Source of the DNA: UBA4874 sp002399435
GTDB lineage: Bacteria > Bacillota > Clostridia > Caldicoprobacterales > DTU083
Direction: 5' to 3'
NCBI GenBank assembly: GCA_036823195.1
Contig: DAISGI010000008.1
Location: forward strand, 11,842 to 75,841
Length of the DNA: 64,000 nt
The notes under the pieces: generated by a model
What the model saw: the letters and a program-made list of their open reading frames with translations, nothing else
The model's database searches: none
Told to the model about the DNA's origin: nothing
Position numbers and translations under genes: made by a program
Part shown: positions 1 through 9,367 of the stretch, piece by piece
Position numbering within the stretch: the stretch's first letter is position 1
How the letters are laid out: every line of letters starts with the position of its first letter

Positions 1-209
1 CGCGCCAGCCCGGCAAGGTTCCCGGGAAGGATATATTGGTTGATGATGGGCTTGATCAAATACACTCCGTATACATTGGCTCCGGCGCTGATGAGGGTCA
101 TCAGGGAGACAAGAACAAGCGCAGCAGTGTGCTGTTTCAGATATCCTCCGATAAACGCAAGTGTCCCGCGAATGTTTCTTGGTTTGTTGCGTCTTATCTG
201 ATTTGCCAT
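1..209 (-). CDS. ABC exporter half (TMD-NBD), N-terminal part only
   Basis: The reading frame starts at ATG 209 and runs off the window edge, so only about 69 residues are visible. They begin MANQIRRNKPRNIRG and lead into a hydrophobic segment (LVLVSLMTLISAGANVYGVY), as in the first transmembrane helix of type IV ABC exporters. The ATG overlaps the stop codon of the upstream exporter gene by one base (TAATG), so translation is probably coupled and the two products probably form one heterodimeric drug or lipid exporter. The ATPase domain lies outside the window, so the partner assignment rests on gene order and on the degenerate nucleotide site in the neighbour. Confidence 0.8.
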   Translation of the reverse strand, partial: MANQIRRNKPRNIRGTLAFIGGYLKQHTAALVLVSLMTLISAGANVYGVYLIKPIINQYILPGNLAGLA

Positions 210-1933
210 TATTCCAAAACTCCTTTTTGCTGGAATTCATAAATATCCCGGTAAATTTCGCTGCTCTTCATCAGCTCATCATGTGTGCCGGCGGCGCTGA
301 CCGTTCCGTTGTCCAATACCACAATCTGATCGGCATCCTCAATGGATCGGATCCGCTGGGTAATAAAGATCTTCGTCGTATTTTTCAGCTCCGAAGCGAG
401 TCTGTGACGGATCCTTGCTTCCGTTGCCGTGTCCACGGCGCTTGTGGAATCATCGAAGATCAGCACGCGGGGCTGCTTCAGTATGGCTCTGGCAATGCAG
501 AGGCGCTGTTTCTGCCCGCCGGAAACATTCACTCCGCCCTGTCCCAGATCCATGTCATATCCTTCCGGCATGCGGGAAAGAAATTCATCTGCACAAGCAA
601 TCCGGCAAGCCCAGTCCAGATCTTCATCCGTTGCGTTTTCGTCGCCCCATTTCAGGTTTTCACGGATGGTCCCGGAGAACAGGTTGTTGTTCTGCAGTAC
701 CATGCCCACGGCATCCCGCAGATGAACCAGGGAATATTCCCGGACATTGTGCCCGTCGATTTTCAGGACCCCTTCGGAAACATCGTACAGTCTTGGAATC
801 AGCTGCACCAGGGAGGACTTGGCAGATCCGGTTCCTCCGATGATTCCGATGGTCTGCCCGGCGCCGAAATGAAGGTTGATATGGGAAAGCACATATTCCT
901 CTGCAGTTTCCTGGTATTTAAAGGAGACATCTTCAAAATCAATTTCTCCGTGATGCACGGTATAGGAACCGGGGCCGTCGTGGATGGCGGCAGGCTCGTC
1001 CAGTACTTCAAAAATACGCTGTGCGGAAGTTATGGACCGGCTGAGCAGGAGAAAAACATTGGAAATCATCATCAGGGAATTCAAAATCTGCAGTACATAG
1101 CTTAAAAAGCCGGTCAGCACACCGACCTTCATGGTCCCCTGATGAATATAATTTCCACCCAGCCACAGAATGCAGAGAATCGTCGCATACATAACAGCCT
1201 GGAAACAGGGAAGGTTCAGGACAGCATAGTGGAAGGACCGTTCTGCTGTCTGCCGGTACGCTTCGTTGCCTTCACTGAATTTCTGATACTCACTGTCGCC
1301 CTTTACATAGGCTTTCACGGTACGGATGGCTCTGAGGTTTTCCTCCACGATGGCATTTACTTCATCCAGGGCCTTCTGCATTCCGGCATACATGGGACCC
1401 AGCTTTCGGAGAATCAGAACCAGACAGGCGGCCAGAACAGGCATGGCCACAAGGAATACGAGGGCAAGCTGCGGACTCATGGTGATGGACATGGCGAGAG
1501 CCATGACCATCATGACGGGGCCGCGAACCATTGGACGCAGGCCGGCGCAGGCTGCGTGCTGCAATATGGTAATATCGTTGGTTAAGCGGGTAATCAGCGA
1601 AGGAACGCTGAAGTGGTCCATGTTGGAAAAGGAAAACCCCTGCAGTTTTCTGTACTCCGCTTTTCGCAGTTCCGCGCCGAATCCCTGTCCGGCTCTTGCA
1701 GAAAGGTGAGCATACAGCACTCCAAGGGCCAGTGCAACCAGTGCGCAGCCCGCCATGGCGGCGCCTTTTTCCAGGACATAGCTTTTGTCCCGGTTTGGAA
1801 TGCCGATATCAATAATATCCGCCATGAGTATGGGAATCACGAGTTCAAAAACGGCTTCCATTGCGACACAGAGAACGCTTCCTGCCAGTTCCCTGCGGTA
1901 ATTGTGAAAATAAGCTGCCAATCGTTTCAGCAA
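209..1933 (-). CDS. ABC exporter half with degenerate nucleotide site
   Basis: Membrane-embedded ABC exporter subunit with an N-terminal six-helix domain (about residues 8-300) and a C-terminal ATPase domain. The ATPase shows Walker A GGTGSAKSS (about residue 366), signature VSGGQ, Walker B VLIFDDSTSAVD with Asp in place of the catalytic Glu, and Gln where the H-loop His is expected (ITQR). These changes mark the non-catalytic half of heterodimeric exporters such as BmrC/BmrD or TM287/288. The start is taken as TTG 1933, because GGGGAGG lies 6 bases upstream, whereas the in-frame ATG at 1960 has no ribosome site. The partner is the overlapping downstream gene. The substrate cannot be told from sequence. 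Confidence 0.9.
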   Translation of the reverse strand: MLKRLAAYFHNYRRELAGSVLCVAMEAVFELVIPILMADIIDIGIPNRDKSYVLEKGAAMAGCALVALALGVLYAHLSARAGQGFGAELRKAEYRKLQGFSFSNMDHFSVPSLITRLTNDITILQHAACAGLRPMVRGPVMMVMALAMSITMSPQLALVFLVAMPVLAACLVLILRKLGPMYAGMQKALDEVNAIVEENLRAIRTVKAYVKGDSEYQKFSEGNEAYRQTAERSFHYAVLNLPCFQAVMYATILCILWLGGNYIHQGTMKVGVLTGFLSYVLQILNSLMMISNVFLLLSRSITSAQRIFEVLDEPAAIHDGPGSYTVHHGEIDFEDVSFKYQETAEEYVLSHINLHFGAGQTIGIIGGTGSAKSSLVQLIPRLYDVSEGVLKIDGHNVREYSLVHLRDAVGMVLQNNNLFSGTIRENLKWGDENATDEDLDWACRIACADEFLSRMPEGYDMDLGQGGVNVSGGQKQRLCIARAILKQPRVLIFDDSTSAVDTATEARIRHRLASELKNTTKIFITQRIRSIEDADQIVVLDNGTVSAAGTHDELMKSSEIYRDIYEFQQKGVLE

Positions 1934-2014
1934 AATATTCCTCCCCAATGCTGTCTTCATGATAGATTATTTTTAAACGGTTTCCATTTTAATCAATCGG
2001 AAGATATGCCACTC

Positions 2015-2043
2015 ATTATATAATAAGGATGGGCAGGATGCAA
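2015..2043 (-). promoter_or_regulatory. Promoter for the ABC exporter pair
   Basis: On the minus strand, TTGCAT (2043-2038) and TATAAT (2020-2015) are separated by 17 bases. They lie between the end of the regulator gene and the exporter start. Confidence 0.5.
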
Positions 2044-2059
2044 ACAGGGAAAGCCGGGA

Positions 2060-3016
2060 TCATTGACCGGTTTTCCCCTCCTCATTGAAGTTTGTCGTGT
2101 AATCCAGACGCATCAGGATATTCTGCTCGTAATCGCCGTATTTTTCTCCGAAGATGGTGATCCCCCCCACATTTTCCGCATCTCCTGCGATGCCAATCCG
2201 AACAGTGATGTAATCGTTGTTCTTTAGGTCCAGCTGGTCAATTGTCACGTCGGATACGTGGGCTTCATCGATAAAGGAACCGTCAGCGTTTACTTTCCAG
2301 GTTTTGAGCAAACCATGCTGTGTGCTGGCGTCCGGCCACCATGTGGGATTCAGTCTGCCTCTGCGCCCGCCAAGATCGCCGGGACTTCTCCAGGTGCCAA
2401 CCGCAGTTCCATTGATCCACAGGGTGATATCCGATGGCCAGTTGTTCCGGTAATTCGGTGCTTCCGAGCATATTTCCATAGAGAGTTCCATGGACAGCGG
2501 ATTTGCATGGAGCAGGATGCTGTTGGGAAACCGGTATTCTACATATCCATTTCCAAGCCACAGGATCTGCGCTTCCGTCCGCAGCGGATTGTAGAAGGCT
2601 CTTGGACTGTCATCGGTATCGATAAAGGATTTTTCACTGGCGAGGCCGCAGGTTGGCTGAATTTTACAGTCCACATAGTTGCCAATGGGCATGTTGATTT
2701 CAAAGAGATTGCTCAGATTGTTTTCCGGATTGGCTAAATTGATATGGACGACATCGATCTTTCGGCTGCAAAGCTTCATGGATCCCCGGATGCCTGGCTG
2801 CAGTTCGGTACGAATCAGATCGGCATCCTCCAGCACTTTGACATGCATGGCTGCTGTGGAGACCGGCATATCCAGTCTTTCGGCAATCTCATTGATGTTG
2901 TAGCTGCCTCGGTTCAACAGATTGATAATCTCAAGCCTGCTTTCAGAAGCCATTGCTTTTGCCGAAACAAACAGTTTTTGTCTGTCGTGTATTCCCAATA
3001 TGATTTCTTTGGGCAA
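2060..3016 (-). CDS. ArsR-like winged-helix regulator with C-terminal sensor-like domain
   Basis: A 318-residue cytosolic regulator. Residues about 15-85 form an ArsR-type winged helix (AMASESRLEIINLL, then the recognition-helix region DMPVSTAAMHVKVLEDADL). The remaining 230 residues are a beta-rich, tryptophan-rich domain of unknown fold (LWINGTAVGTWRSPGD), much longer than a classical ArsR protein. ArsR-type proteins of this long form often sit beside sugar-uptake loci in Firmicutes, and this one is divergent from the large importer locus, so it probably controls that locus in response to a sugar (inference). The start is TTG 3016, behind GGGAGGG. The shared upstream region carries repeated GATTCATTATA and ATATACAGAAA motifs that could be operators. 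Confidence 0.8.
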   Translation of the reverse strand: MPKEIILGIHDRQKLFVSAKAMASESRLEIINLLNRGSYNINEIAERLDMPVSTAAMHVKVLEDADLIRTELQPGIRGSMKLCSRKIDVVHINLANPENNLSNLFEINMPIGNYVDCKIQPTCGLASEKSFIDTDDSPRAFYNPLRTEAQILWLGNGYVEYRFPNSILLHANPLSMELSMEICSEAPNYRNNWPSDITLWINGTAVGTWRSPGDLGGRRGRLNPTWWPDASTQHGLLKTWKVNADGSFIDEAHVSDVTIDQLDLKNNDYITVRIGIAGDAENVGGITIFGEKYGDYEQNILMRLDYTTNFNEEGKTGQ

Positions 3017-3412
3017 TTGTCATCCCTCCCGTTAATGGTTGTAAGCTTACCCTTTTGTGATTCATTATACTTCATATTTTTCTACAAATCATGAAAAACA
3101 GCTTCACGCGATTCATTATATACAGAAAATATAGAATAATGCACAGTAAATGTTTTACATATGCTATCGATAGAATCACTTACTTTGTTGAAATATACAA
3201 TTTATAAATAAAATCTACTATGTGTATTGACATATACAGAAACATAGTCTAAACTAATAGTTGAAAAATAAATCTCGCTGTACCTTATTATATACAATAT
3301 TTTTGTTATAGTCCATGTATTTTGATTTTCTTAGTTGGAAAAGGTGGATTGGACAGTTTTGAATTGAGCATTGCCGGGAATGAGGAAGACTGGTACATAG
3401 GGGGATAGGGTA
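3017..3412 (+). promoter_or_regulatory. Divergent AT-rich control region with a plus-strand promoter
   Basis: A 396-base intergenic region between the divergent regulator and the sugar importer. A sigma-A-like promoter is visible: TTGACA at 3227-3232, a 17-base spacer, and TAAACT at 3250-3255. GATTCATTATA occurs twice (3059-3069, 3110-3120), and its complement supplies TATAAT -10 elements on the minus strand for the regulator. ATATACAGAAA also occurs twice (near 3117 and 3233). These direct repeats are candidate operators for the adjacent regulator. The ribosome site GGGGGATAGGG precedes the importer start. Confidence 0.45.
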
Positions 3413-6376
3413 ATGATGATCATGAAAAAGGGAAGAAGTCATTTCGCGGGTTGGACCGCAAGGCTTACAGCATGGATACTGTGTGCTGCTTTACTGCCTG
3501 GTGTGGCGGTTCCCGGTACGGCTGTTGCTTCAGATGCCGCGAAAGCGGATGTACCGGATTTACGTCAGATCTACCTTTCCATGGACGATATTCCGGATAA
3601 TGATTATTATCACTATATCAGCAGACAGGGGAATCAGTTCTATAAAGGGGAAGAGATCCTGTGCCCGGTTCAGGAGCTTGTCGGAGGCGGTGAACTGGAG
3701 GACGGCGGTATTCGAATGGATCCCGGTCAGACCAGGGACTTTCAAATCCAGGCTCCTGAGGAGGGGCTGTATCAAATCGGATTTCAGTATCGTACGGCGG
3801 ATGAAGATATCCTGCCGGGCGGAGTGGCCATAATGGTGAACGGGGAATATCCCTTCCCTGAGATGAAAAGGCTTTCCGTGGACAATACCTGGGCGGACGA
3901 AAGTGATTCCTTCCCCTATGACCGTTATGGGAATGAAGTCATGGCGATCCCGGTGAAGCAGCATACCTGGAATCATACATATCTGTTCAGTGAAGACCAT
4001 CTTTTCAGCACGCCTCTGGTCACCGCCCTGAAGGAAGGGACCAATACGCTTTCCGTCACCTGCACGGAAGAGGCACTGCTGATCGGCGATTTCACCCTTT
4101 CCGCAGCAAGGCAGCCGGAGGAATCCTTCCCGGAGCCACCGAAAGAACGATCGGGAAAGCCGGATGGGAACAGGCTGATTCCCATTGAGGCGGAGCACAT
4201 GACCAGGCGAAACAGCCCCAATATCCGTCCGGACAGCATCTATGACACTTCTCTGACTCCATATCATGCTAAGAAGAAAGTGCTGAATGTTGTTGCCGAT
4301 TCTTCCTTTAAGTCAGGTGGAGACCGGATCGAATATGATTTTCAGGTAAAGGAAAGCGGCTGGTATCGGATTGGCTTCCGTTATCGTCAAAGTGACAAGG
4401 CAAATTTTCCTGTATTCCGAAATGTCTATGTGGATGGAAAAATACTTTCTGATGCGTTTCAAAATATGCCGTTTCCCTATACGACTAAATTTGAGAACCA
4501 GATTGTTACCAAAGCGGACGGGAAAAAGGCGGCTGTTTTTCTGGAGAAAGGTCCGCACACCATAGCAGTGGAAGTTTCTCTGGACCATGTACGGGATGCG
4601 ATCCGGATTCTGACAAAGGTAACAGACGAAATGAATCAGCTGGCCCTGGACATTGGCAGGATCACCGGTGGCAATACAGGCCGGTTCCGGGATTTCCGGC
4701 TGAAGGATTTCAATTTTGATGTCACTGGAAAGCTTCATTACTGGAAAGAAATCATAGATGAAGTATATCGTTTCCTGGCATCTTTCAACCCTGGCGTGGA
4801 CAATATCGGAGAGTTGGCACCTCTCAAAATGGCAGCCCGGATCATGACGGACCTGGCAAAGGAACCCGATGAACTTCCAAAGAAAATGGATGCTTTCAAT
4901 CAGGGTACCGGCTCCGCCCGGCAGAACCTGACCACGATGATTGAACAATTGAATCAAAGCCCGCTGGGACTGGATAAGATTTTCATTTTTCAGGATGGGA
5001 AACGGCTTCCGGAGGGAATGGGTTTCTTCCGGGGGACGACAGAAAAAGTCCGGCGTTTCTTTTATTCCTTTGGCGAACAGGAATATACTCCGACCTATCA
5101 GGACGATACCGATCATCTGCAGGTCTGGGTCAGGCGGCCAAGACAGTATCTTGAAATGATACAGAAAATGGCGGATACCGACTTCAAATCAAAATATGGC
5201 ATCGATGTGGATCTCTCCATCATGCCGGATCAGAATAAACTGATTCTTGCAAATGCCTCCGGAAAGTCTCCGGATGTGGCCATGGCCATCGGATCCGGTC
5301 TGATCTATGATCTGGCGATACGTGGAGTTCTGGCGGATATGAGGAAATTTGACCGCTTCCGGGAAGTGGGGCGTCGGTTCGCACCGGGGATGCTGATACC
5401 AGGGGTTGCAGATGACGGGCTGTATGGGATTCCGGAAACATTCAATTTCTGGGTCATGTTTTACCGAAAGGATATACTGGATTCCATGGGTCTCAAGCCT
5501 CCGGACACTATGGAGGAAGTTCGGCAGATGCTGCCGCAGCTTCAGCGCAGAGGACTGAATTTCAACAGCCATGTTTCCAATTTTGTCGGGACCAAGCCCT
5601 TTGCCGCAACTGTTCCGTTTATCTATCAAAACGGCGGTACACTTTTTGATGAAAAGAAAATGCGCTGCAATCTGGATACGGAGGAAGCGCTTCGGGGCAT
5701 GACGATGCTCACGGAAAACTATACGATTTATGATATGCCCTATGAAGTACAGAGCTTTTATCAGAGCTTCCGGGACGGCCGGATTCCCATTGGTATCGCG
5801 GATTATGGAATGCTGAATCTGTTGACCAACGCGGCGCCTGAGATCGCAGGTATGTGGGAAGTGGCACCGTATCCCGGAGTCCGGGACAAAACCGGGAAGG
5901 TGCAGCGGTGGACGCTGGGCTCTGCGGAAAGCGATGTAATTTTCGAGAACAGCACAAGGAAGGAAGAGGCCTGGAAATTCCTGGACTGGTGGACATCCAC
6001 CGATGTCCAGACCCGGTTTGCCAATACCCTGCAATCCACTCTGGGCAACGAATATCTGTGGAATACCTCCAACCTGGAGGCAATGGCCAATACGCCATGG
6101 ATCCGAAAACACAAAGCCATTCTGGAGCAGGTGAAATGGACCAGGGAACCGCCCAGGATTCTGGGAGGATACATGATAGAAAGGGAACTGAGCAATGTGG
6201 TGACGCAGACGGTCATGGAAGGCGAAAATGTCCGTTCTGCCATGGATGAAGCCATAAAGCGGATCAACCGGGAGATTACCAGAAAGCTGGAGGAGTTTGG
6301 CTACCTGTCGGATGGCCAGGTGGTAAAGACCTTTCAGGTGCCGGATATTGATACAGTGAGAAAGTGGGTGGAGTAA
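3413..6376 (+). CDS. Giant secreted solute-binding protein with duplicated carbohydrate-binding-like domains
   Basis: A 987-residue extracytoplasmic protein. A signal peptide covers about residues 1-42, with an AXA-like end (TAVAS) and no lipobox cysteine. Two similar beta-rich modules follow, each carrying the same signature: EEGLYQIGFQYR (about residue 125) and ESGWYRIGFRYR (about 325). The second opens with IPIEAEHM, typical of CBM6/35-like domains. Residues about 560-970 are a family-1 sugar solute-binding domain (VWVRRPRQYLEMIQKMADTDF, then YGIPETFNFWVMFYRKDIL). It heads the importer operon and its stop abuts the permease ATG at 6377. Starts at 3413, 3416 or 3422 are all possible. How it stays on the cell surface without a lipid anchor is unclear. 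Confidence 0.88.
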   Translation: MMIMKKGRSHFAGWTARLTAWILCAALLPGVAVPGTAVASDAAKADVPDLRQIYLSMDDIPDNDYYHYISRQGNQFYKGEEILCPVQELVGGGELEDGGIRMDPGQTRDFQIQAPEEGLYQIGFQYRTADEDILPGGVAIMVNGEYPFPEMKRLSVDNTWADESDSFPYDRYGNEVMAIPVKQHTWNHTYLFSEDHLFSTPLVTALKEGTNTLSVTCTEEALLIGDFTLSAARQPEESFPEPPKERSGKPDGNRLIPIEAEHMTRRNSPNIRPDSIYDTSLTPYHAKKKVLNVVADSSFKSGGDRIEYDFQVKESGWYRIGFRYRQSDKANFPVFRNVYVDGKILSDAFQNMPFPYTTKFENQIVTKADGKKAAVFLEKGPHTIAVEVSLDHVRDAIRILTKVTDEMNQLALDIGRITGGNTGRFRDFRLKDFNFDVTGKLHYWKEIIDEVYRFLASFNPGVDNIGELAPLKMAARIMTDLAKEPDELPKKMDAFNQGTGSARQNLTTMIEQLNQSPLGLDKIFIFQDGKRLPEGMGFFRGTTEKVRRFFYSFGEQEYTPTYQDDTDHLQVWVRRPRQYLEMIQKMADTDFKSKYGIDVDLSIMPDQNKLILANASGKSPDVAMAIGSGLIYDLAIRGVLADMRKFDRFREVGRRFAPGMLIPGVADDGLYGIPETFNFWVMFYRKDILDSMGLKPPDTMEEVRQMLPQLQRRGLNFNSHVSNFVGTKPFAATVPFIYQNGGTLFDEKKMRCNLDTEEALRGMTMLTENYTIYDMPYEVQSFYQSFRDGRIPIGIADYGMLNLLTNAAPEIAGMWEVAPYPGVRDKTGKVQRWTLGSAESDVIFENSTRKEEAWKFLDWWTSTDVQTRFANTLQSTLGNEYLWNTSNLEAMANTPWIRKHKAILEQVKWTREPPRILGGYMIERELSNVVTQTVMEGENVRSAMDEAIKRINREITRKLEEFGYLSDGQVVKTFQVPDIDTVRKWVE

Positions 6377-7321
6377 ATGGAAGGTCATCTGGCAACAGGA
6401 AAAGAAAGAGTGGTAAAGCCGAAGGTTCCACCACGGGAGCAGAGGCACAGGCTGAATCCTGCTTTTGTGTTTCTTTTTCCCTACATATTGTTGTTTACTA
6501 TATTTATTGTCATACCGGTGACCCTGGCTATTCTGCTTTCCTTTACGAATTTCAATGCGGTGCAGGTTCCCGATTTTACCTATTTTTTAAACTACATCAA
6601 TTTGCTGACACAGGACTCCATATTCATGCAGTATGTTCTGCCCAATACCATCCTGTTTGCCGTCATTGTCGGGCCGGTGGGCTATGCCCTTTCCTTTTTC
6701 CTCGCCTGGTCCCTGAGTCAAATTCAAAAAGTACCGAGAACCATCCTGGCGCTGATTGTCTACTCTCCGTCCATGACCTCCGGCGTGACTATGGCCGTAA
6801 TCTGGAAGATCTTATTCAGCGGAGACCGGATGGGGTATCTGAACAATCTGCTTTTGGATCTGGGCTGGATCACCGAACCGATTCAGTTTCTTCAGTCCCC
6901 GGATTTTCTGATGCCTATCATGATTATCGTGGCCCTGTGGGGGAGCATGGGGGTGGGATTTCTCGCAATGCTTGCAGGTCTTTTGAACTATGACAGCAGT
7001 ATTTATGAAGCGGCCAGCATTGATGGCATACGGAATCGAATGCAGGAAGTATTTTATATCACGATTCCCATGATGAAGCCGCAGATGCTTTTTGGTGCAG
7101 TTATGGCCGTGGTCAATACGTTCCAGGTCGGGAATATCGGAGTGGCGCTGAGCGGGACAAATCCCACCCCATCCTATGCGGGACAATTGATTGTCAATCA
7201 TATAGAGGATTATGGATTTATCCGTTATGAGATGGGATATGCCTCCGCCGTTTCCGTTGTTCTGCTCCTCATTATCTATGGGGCGTCCAAATTGGCCAGA
7301 AGAATGTTTCGGGAGGATTGA
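6377..7321 (+). CDS. Sugar ABC importer permease (MalF type)
   Basis: A 314-residue integral membrane permease with about six helices. The cytoplasmic N-terminus ends in HRLNPAFVFLFPYILLFTIF, the usual first helix of MalF/UgpA-type permeases. The EAA loop that docks the ATPase is clear (EAASIDGIRNRMQEVFYITIPMMKP). The ATG directly follows the stop of the giant binding protein, which makes it the likely first transport partner. A second permease is needed. The MalG-type gene at 15147 is the leftover candidate, because the permeases at 11602 and 12557 already form an adjacent pair. Confidence 0.92.
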   Translation: MEGHLATGKERVVKPKVPPREQRHRLNPAFVFLFPYILLFTIFIVIPVTLAILLSFTNFNAVQVPDFTYFLNYINLLTQDSIFMQYVLPNTILFAVIVGPVGYALSFFLAWSLSQIQKVPRTILALIVYSPSMTSGVTMAVIWKILFSGDRMGYLNNLLLDLGWITEPIQFLQSPDFLMPIMIIVALWGSMGVGFLAMLAGLLNYDSSIYEAASIDGIRNRMQEVFYITIPMMKPQMLFGAVMAVVNTFQVGNIGVALSGTNPTPSYAGQLIVNHIEDYGFIRYEMGYASAVSVVLLLIIYGASKLARRMFRED

Positions 7322-7324
7322 GCC

Positions 7325-9367
7325 ATGAAGAAAAGGATGATCCGGTCTGTTTTTTGTCCCGCTTTGCTCACTTTGCTGATGCTGCTTTTCCTCTGCCCTG
7401 CTGCATTTGCCTCCGATGCGCCGTATACCACCATGACACAGGATCACAGAGGCCGGCTTGTCAGCAGCCAGGACGGATACCTGCCACAAAACGCCATTAC
7501 CAAGCTGGGAGGCAAGGAGCTCAAGAAGCCGGGCGACATCTTTATAGACGGAAAGAATATGCTTTACATTGCCGATACGGGAAATGCCAGGGTGGTACGT
7601 TGCACACTGGAAGGGGAATTCCTTGCCTCCATCGGGGAAGGGGTGCTGAAGGGTCCTACCGGTATCTTTGTGGATGAAAAGGGCAATCTCTATGCGGCGG
7701 ACCCCAGGCAGGGGAAAATCATTGTTTTCTCATCTGACGGAAAGCAGATCGGGGAATATGGCAAACCGGAAGGCCCCCTGTATGGAAAGAAGAATAAGTT
7801 TGTTCCCAAAAAGCTGGTGGTGGATGCTGCCGGAAGCCTTTACGTTATTGCAGAGGGCAACACCAACGGAATTGCCCAGATCGGGGAGCAGAAGGACTTT
7901 CTTGGATACTTCGGGGCCAACAGTACACCGCTTCCTATTCGGGACGCCTTTCGCAGATTGATTTCCACGAAGGAACAGAAGCAGCAGCTAAAGCGAAATG
8001 TTCCTCCTTCTCCCGTCAATCTTGCCATAGATGACAGGGGACTGATCTATACTGTGACCCAGGGATCCGAAGCAAACGGGGTGAAGAAGTTCAATATGGC
8101 CGGCATCAATATGCTGAACAATGTGCTTTCCGATGAGAACATCGCGGATGTGGCAGTCGGTTCGATAGAAAACATATTTGTCGTGTCTGCCACCGGATAT
8201 CTCTATGAATATTCCAGGGAAGGGGATCTGCTCTTTCTGTTCGGCGGCAGCGATGACGGAAAGAACCGCAGCGGTCTGTTCGTCAATGCGGCTGCCATTG
8301 ATGTGGATGCATCCGGACATTTGTATGTTCTGGATCAGGAAGCCGGCAAAATACAGGTTTTTGAGCAGACCGAGTATGCGGATACTGTTCACCATGCCTT
8401 GCGTCTCTACCAGGAAGGACATTATGTTGAAAGCAAGGAGCCGTGGGAGGAAGTGCTCCGGCAGAACAGCTTCTTTGACTATGCCTACAGGGGTTTGGGG
8501 CAGGCCTATTACAAGCTGGAGGATTACGACCGATCCCTGTCGGCATTTCGCCTGGCAGGGGATAAGGACGGCTACTCCGATTCCTTTTGGGAAGTGCGGA
8601 ATGTTTTTCTGAAAAATCATCTTTTTTTGATACTTATCATCTTTCTCGTGTTGTATGTCTTCAGAAAGGCCCTTCAGAAGCTGGATCGGAAATTTGGCAT
8701 ACTCCGGCCGGTCCGGGGCTTCCTGTCTTCAGCCGGGGACAAGCGACTGGTACGGGAGCTGCGATTTGTGGCTTATGTGCCGAAAAATCCGGCGGATGCC
8801 TATTATGGGATTCAAAGAGAGAGCAAGGTCTCCATTTTCTCCTCCACTTTGCTGTATCTTGTTTTCTTCATCCTATATGTGGCGGACAAGTATTTCTCCG
8901 GATTTTTGTTCAAACGGGTACAGGAAGGGCGGTTTGAGCTGGGGATGGACGTCGCTTTGGTGTTCGGTATATTCTTCCTGTTTATTCTGTGTAATTATCT
9001 GGTCTCCTCCATCCGGGACGGAGAGGGAAAACTGAAGGATATATACTGCTCTCTGGCTTATGCGACCATGCCCTATCTGGTTCTGAAGCCTGTCGTTATT
9101 CTCTTGAGTCATGTGCTGACTCAGAATGAAGCTTTTCTGATTGGATTGCTGAACTTTATTGTTGTCCTCGCGATGGCAATTCTGATCGTCGTCATGGTTC
9201 GGGAGATTCAGAACTACTCCTGGCGGGAAACGTTTCAAAATATCGGCCTGACGCTGTTTACCATGTTTCTTTTCATTGTTGCCGGCGTAATCATCTTTGC
9301 TTTGATTCATCAGGTCGTTGACTTTGTTGTGTCCATCTGGAAAGAGGTGAGCTATCGTGTCTCATAG
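7325..9367 (+). CDS. NHL-repeat/TPR membrane protein with Yip1-like domain
   Basis: A 680-residue exported membrane protein. A signal peptide covers residues 1-30 (ending AAFASD). An NHL-type beta-propeller spans about 60-345, with repeats such as KPGDIFIDGKNMLYIADTGN and GPTGIFVDEKGNLYAADP. A short TPR stretch (about 350-420, AYRGLGQAYYKLEDYDRSLSAF) is followed by a transmembrane helix near 430 and a multi-helix Yip1-like domain (about 480-670). The propeller and TPR should lie outside the membrane. It is encoded between importer permeases and overlaps the DUF5696 gene by 11 bases, so the two probably act together. The molecular role is unknown; scaffolding or sensing for sugar uptake is an inference. 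Confidence 0.8.
   Translation: MKKRMIRSVFCPALLTLLMLLFLCPAAFASDAPYTTMTQDHRGRLVSSQDGYLPQNAITKLGGKELKKPGDIFIDGKNMLYIADTGNARVVRCTLEGEFLASIGEGVLKGPTGIFVDEKGNLYAADPRQGKIIVFSSDGKQIGEYGKPEGPLYGKKNKFVPKKLVVDAAGSLYVIAEGNTNGIAQIGEQKDFLGYFGANSTPLPIRDAFRRLISTKEQKQQLKRNVPPSPVNLAIDDRGLIYTVTQGSEANGVKKFNMAGINMLNNVLSDENIADVAVGSIENIFVVSATGYLYEYSREGDLLFLFGGSDDGKNRSGLFVNAAAIDVDASGHLYVLDQEAGKIQVFEQTEYADTVHHALRLYQEGHYVESKEPWEEVLRQNSFFDYAYRGLGQAYYKLEDYDRSLSAFRLAGDKDGYSDSFWEVRNVFLKNHLFLILIIFLVLYVFRKALQKLDRKFGILRPVRGFLSSAGDKRLVRELRFVAYVPKNPADAYYGIQRESKVSIFSSTLLYLVFFILYVADKYFSGFLFKRVQEGRFELGMDVALVFGIFFLFILCNYLVSSIRDGEGKLKDIYCSLAYATMPYLVLKPVVILLSHVLTQNEAFLIGLLNFIVVLAMAILIVVMVREIQNYSWRETFQNIGLTLFTMFLFIVAGVIIFALIHQVVDFVVSIWKEVSYRVS

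Noticed and set aside
5189..6448. Minus-strand open frame of 419 codons
   Set aside because: Antisense to the giant binding-protein gene, without motifs.
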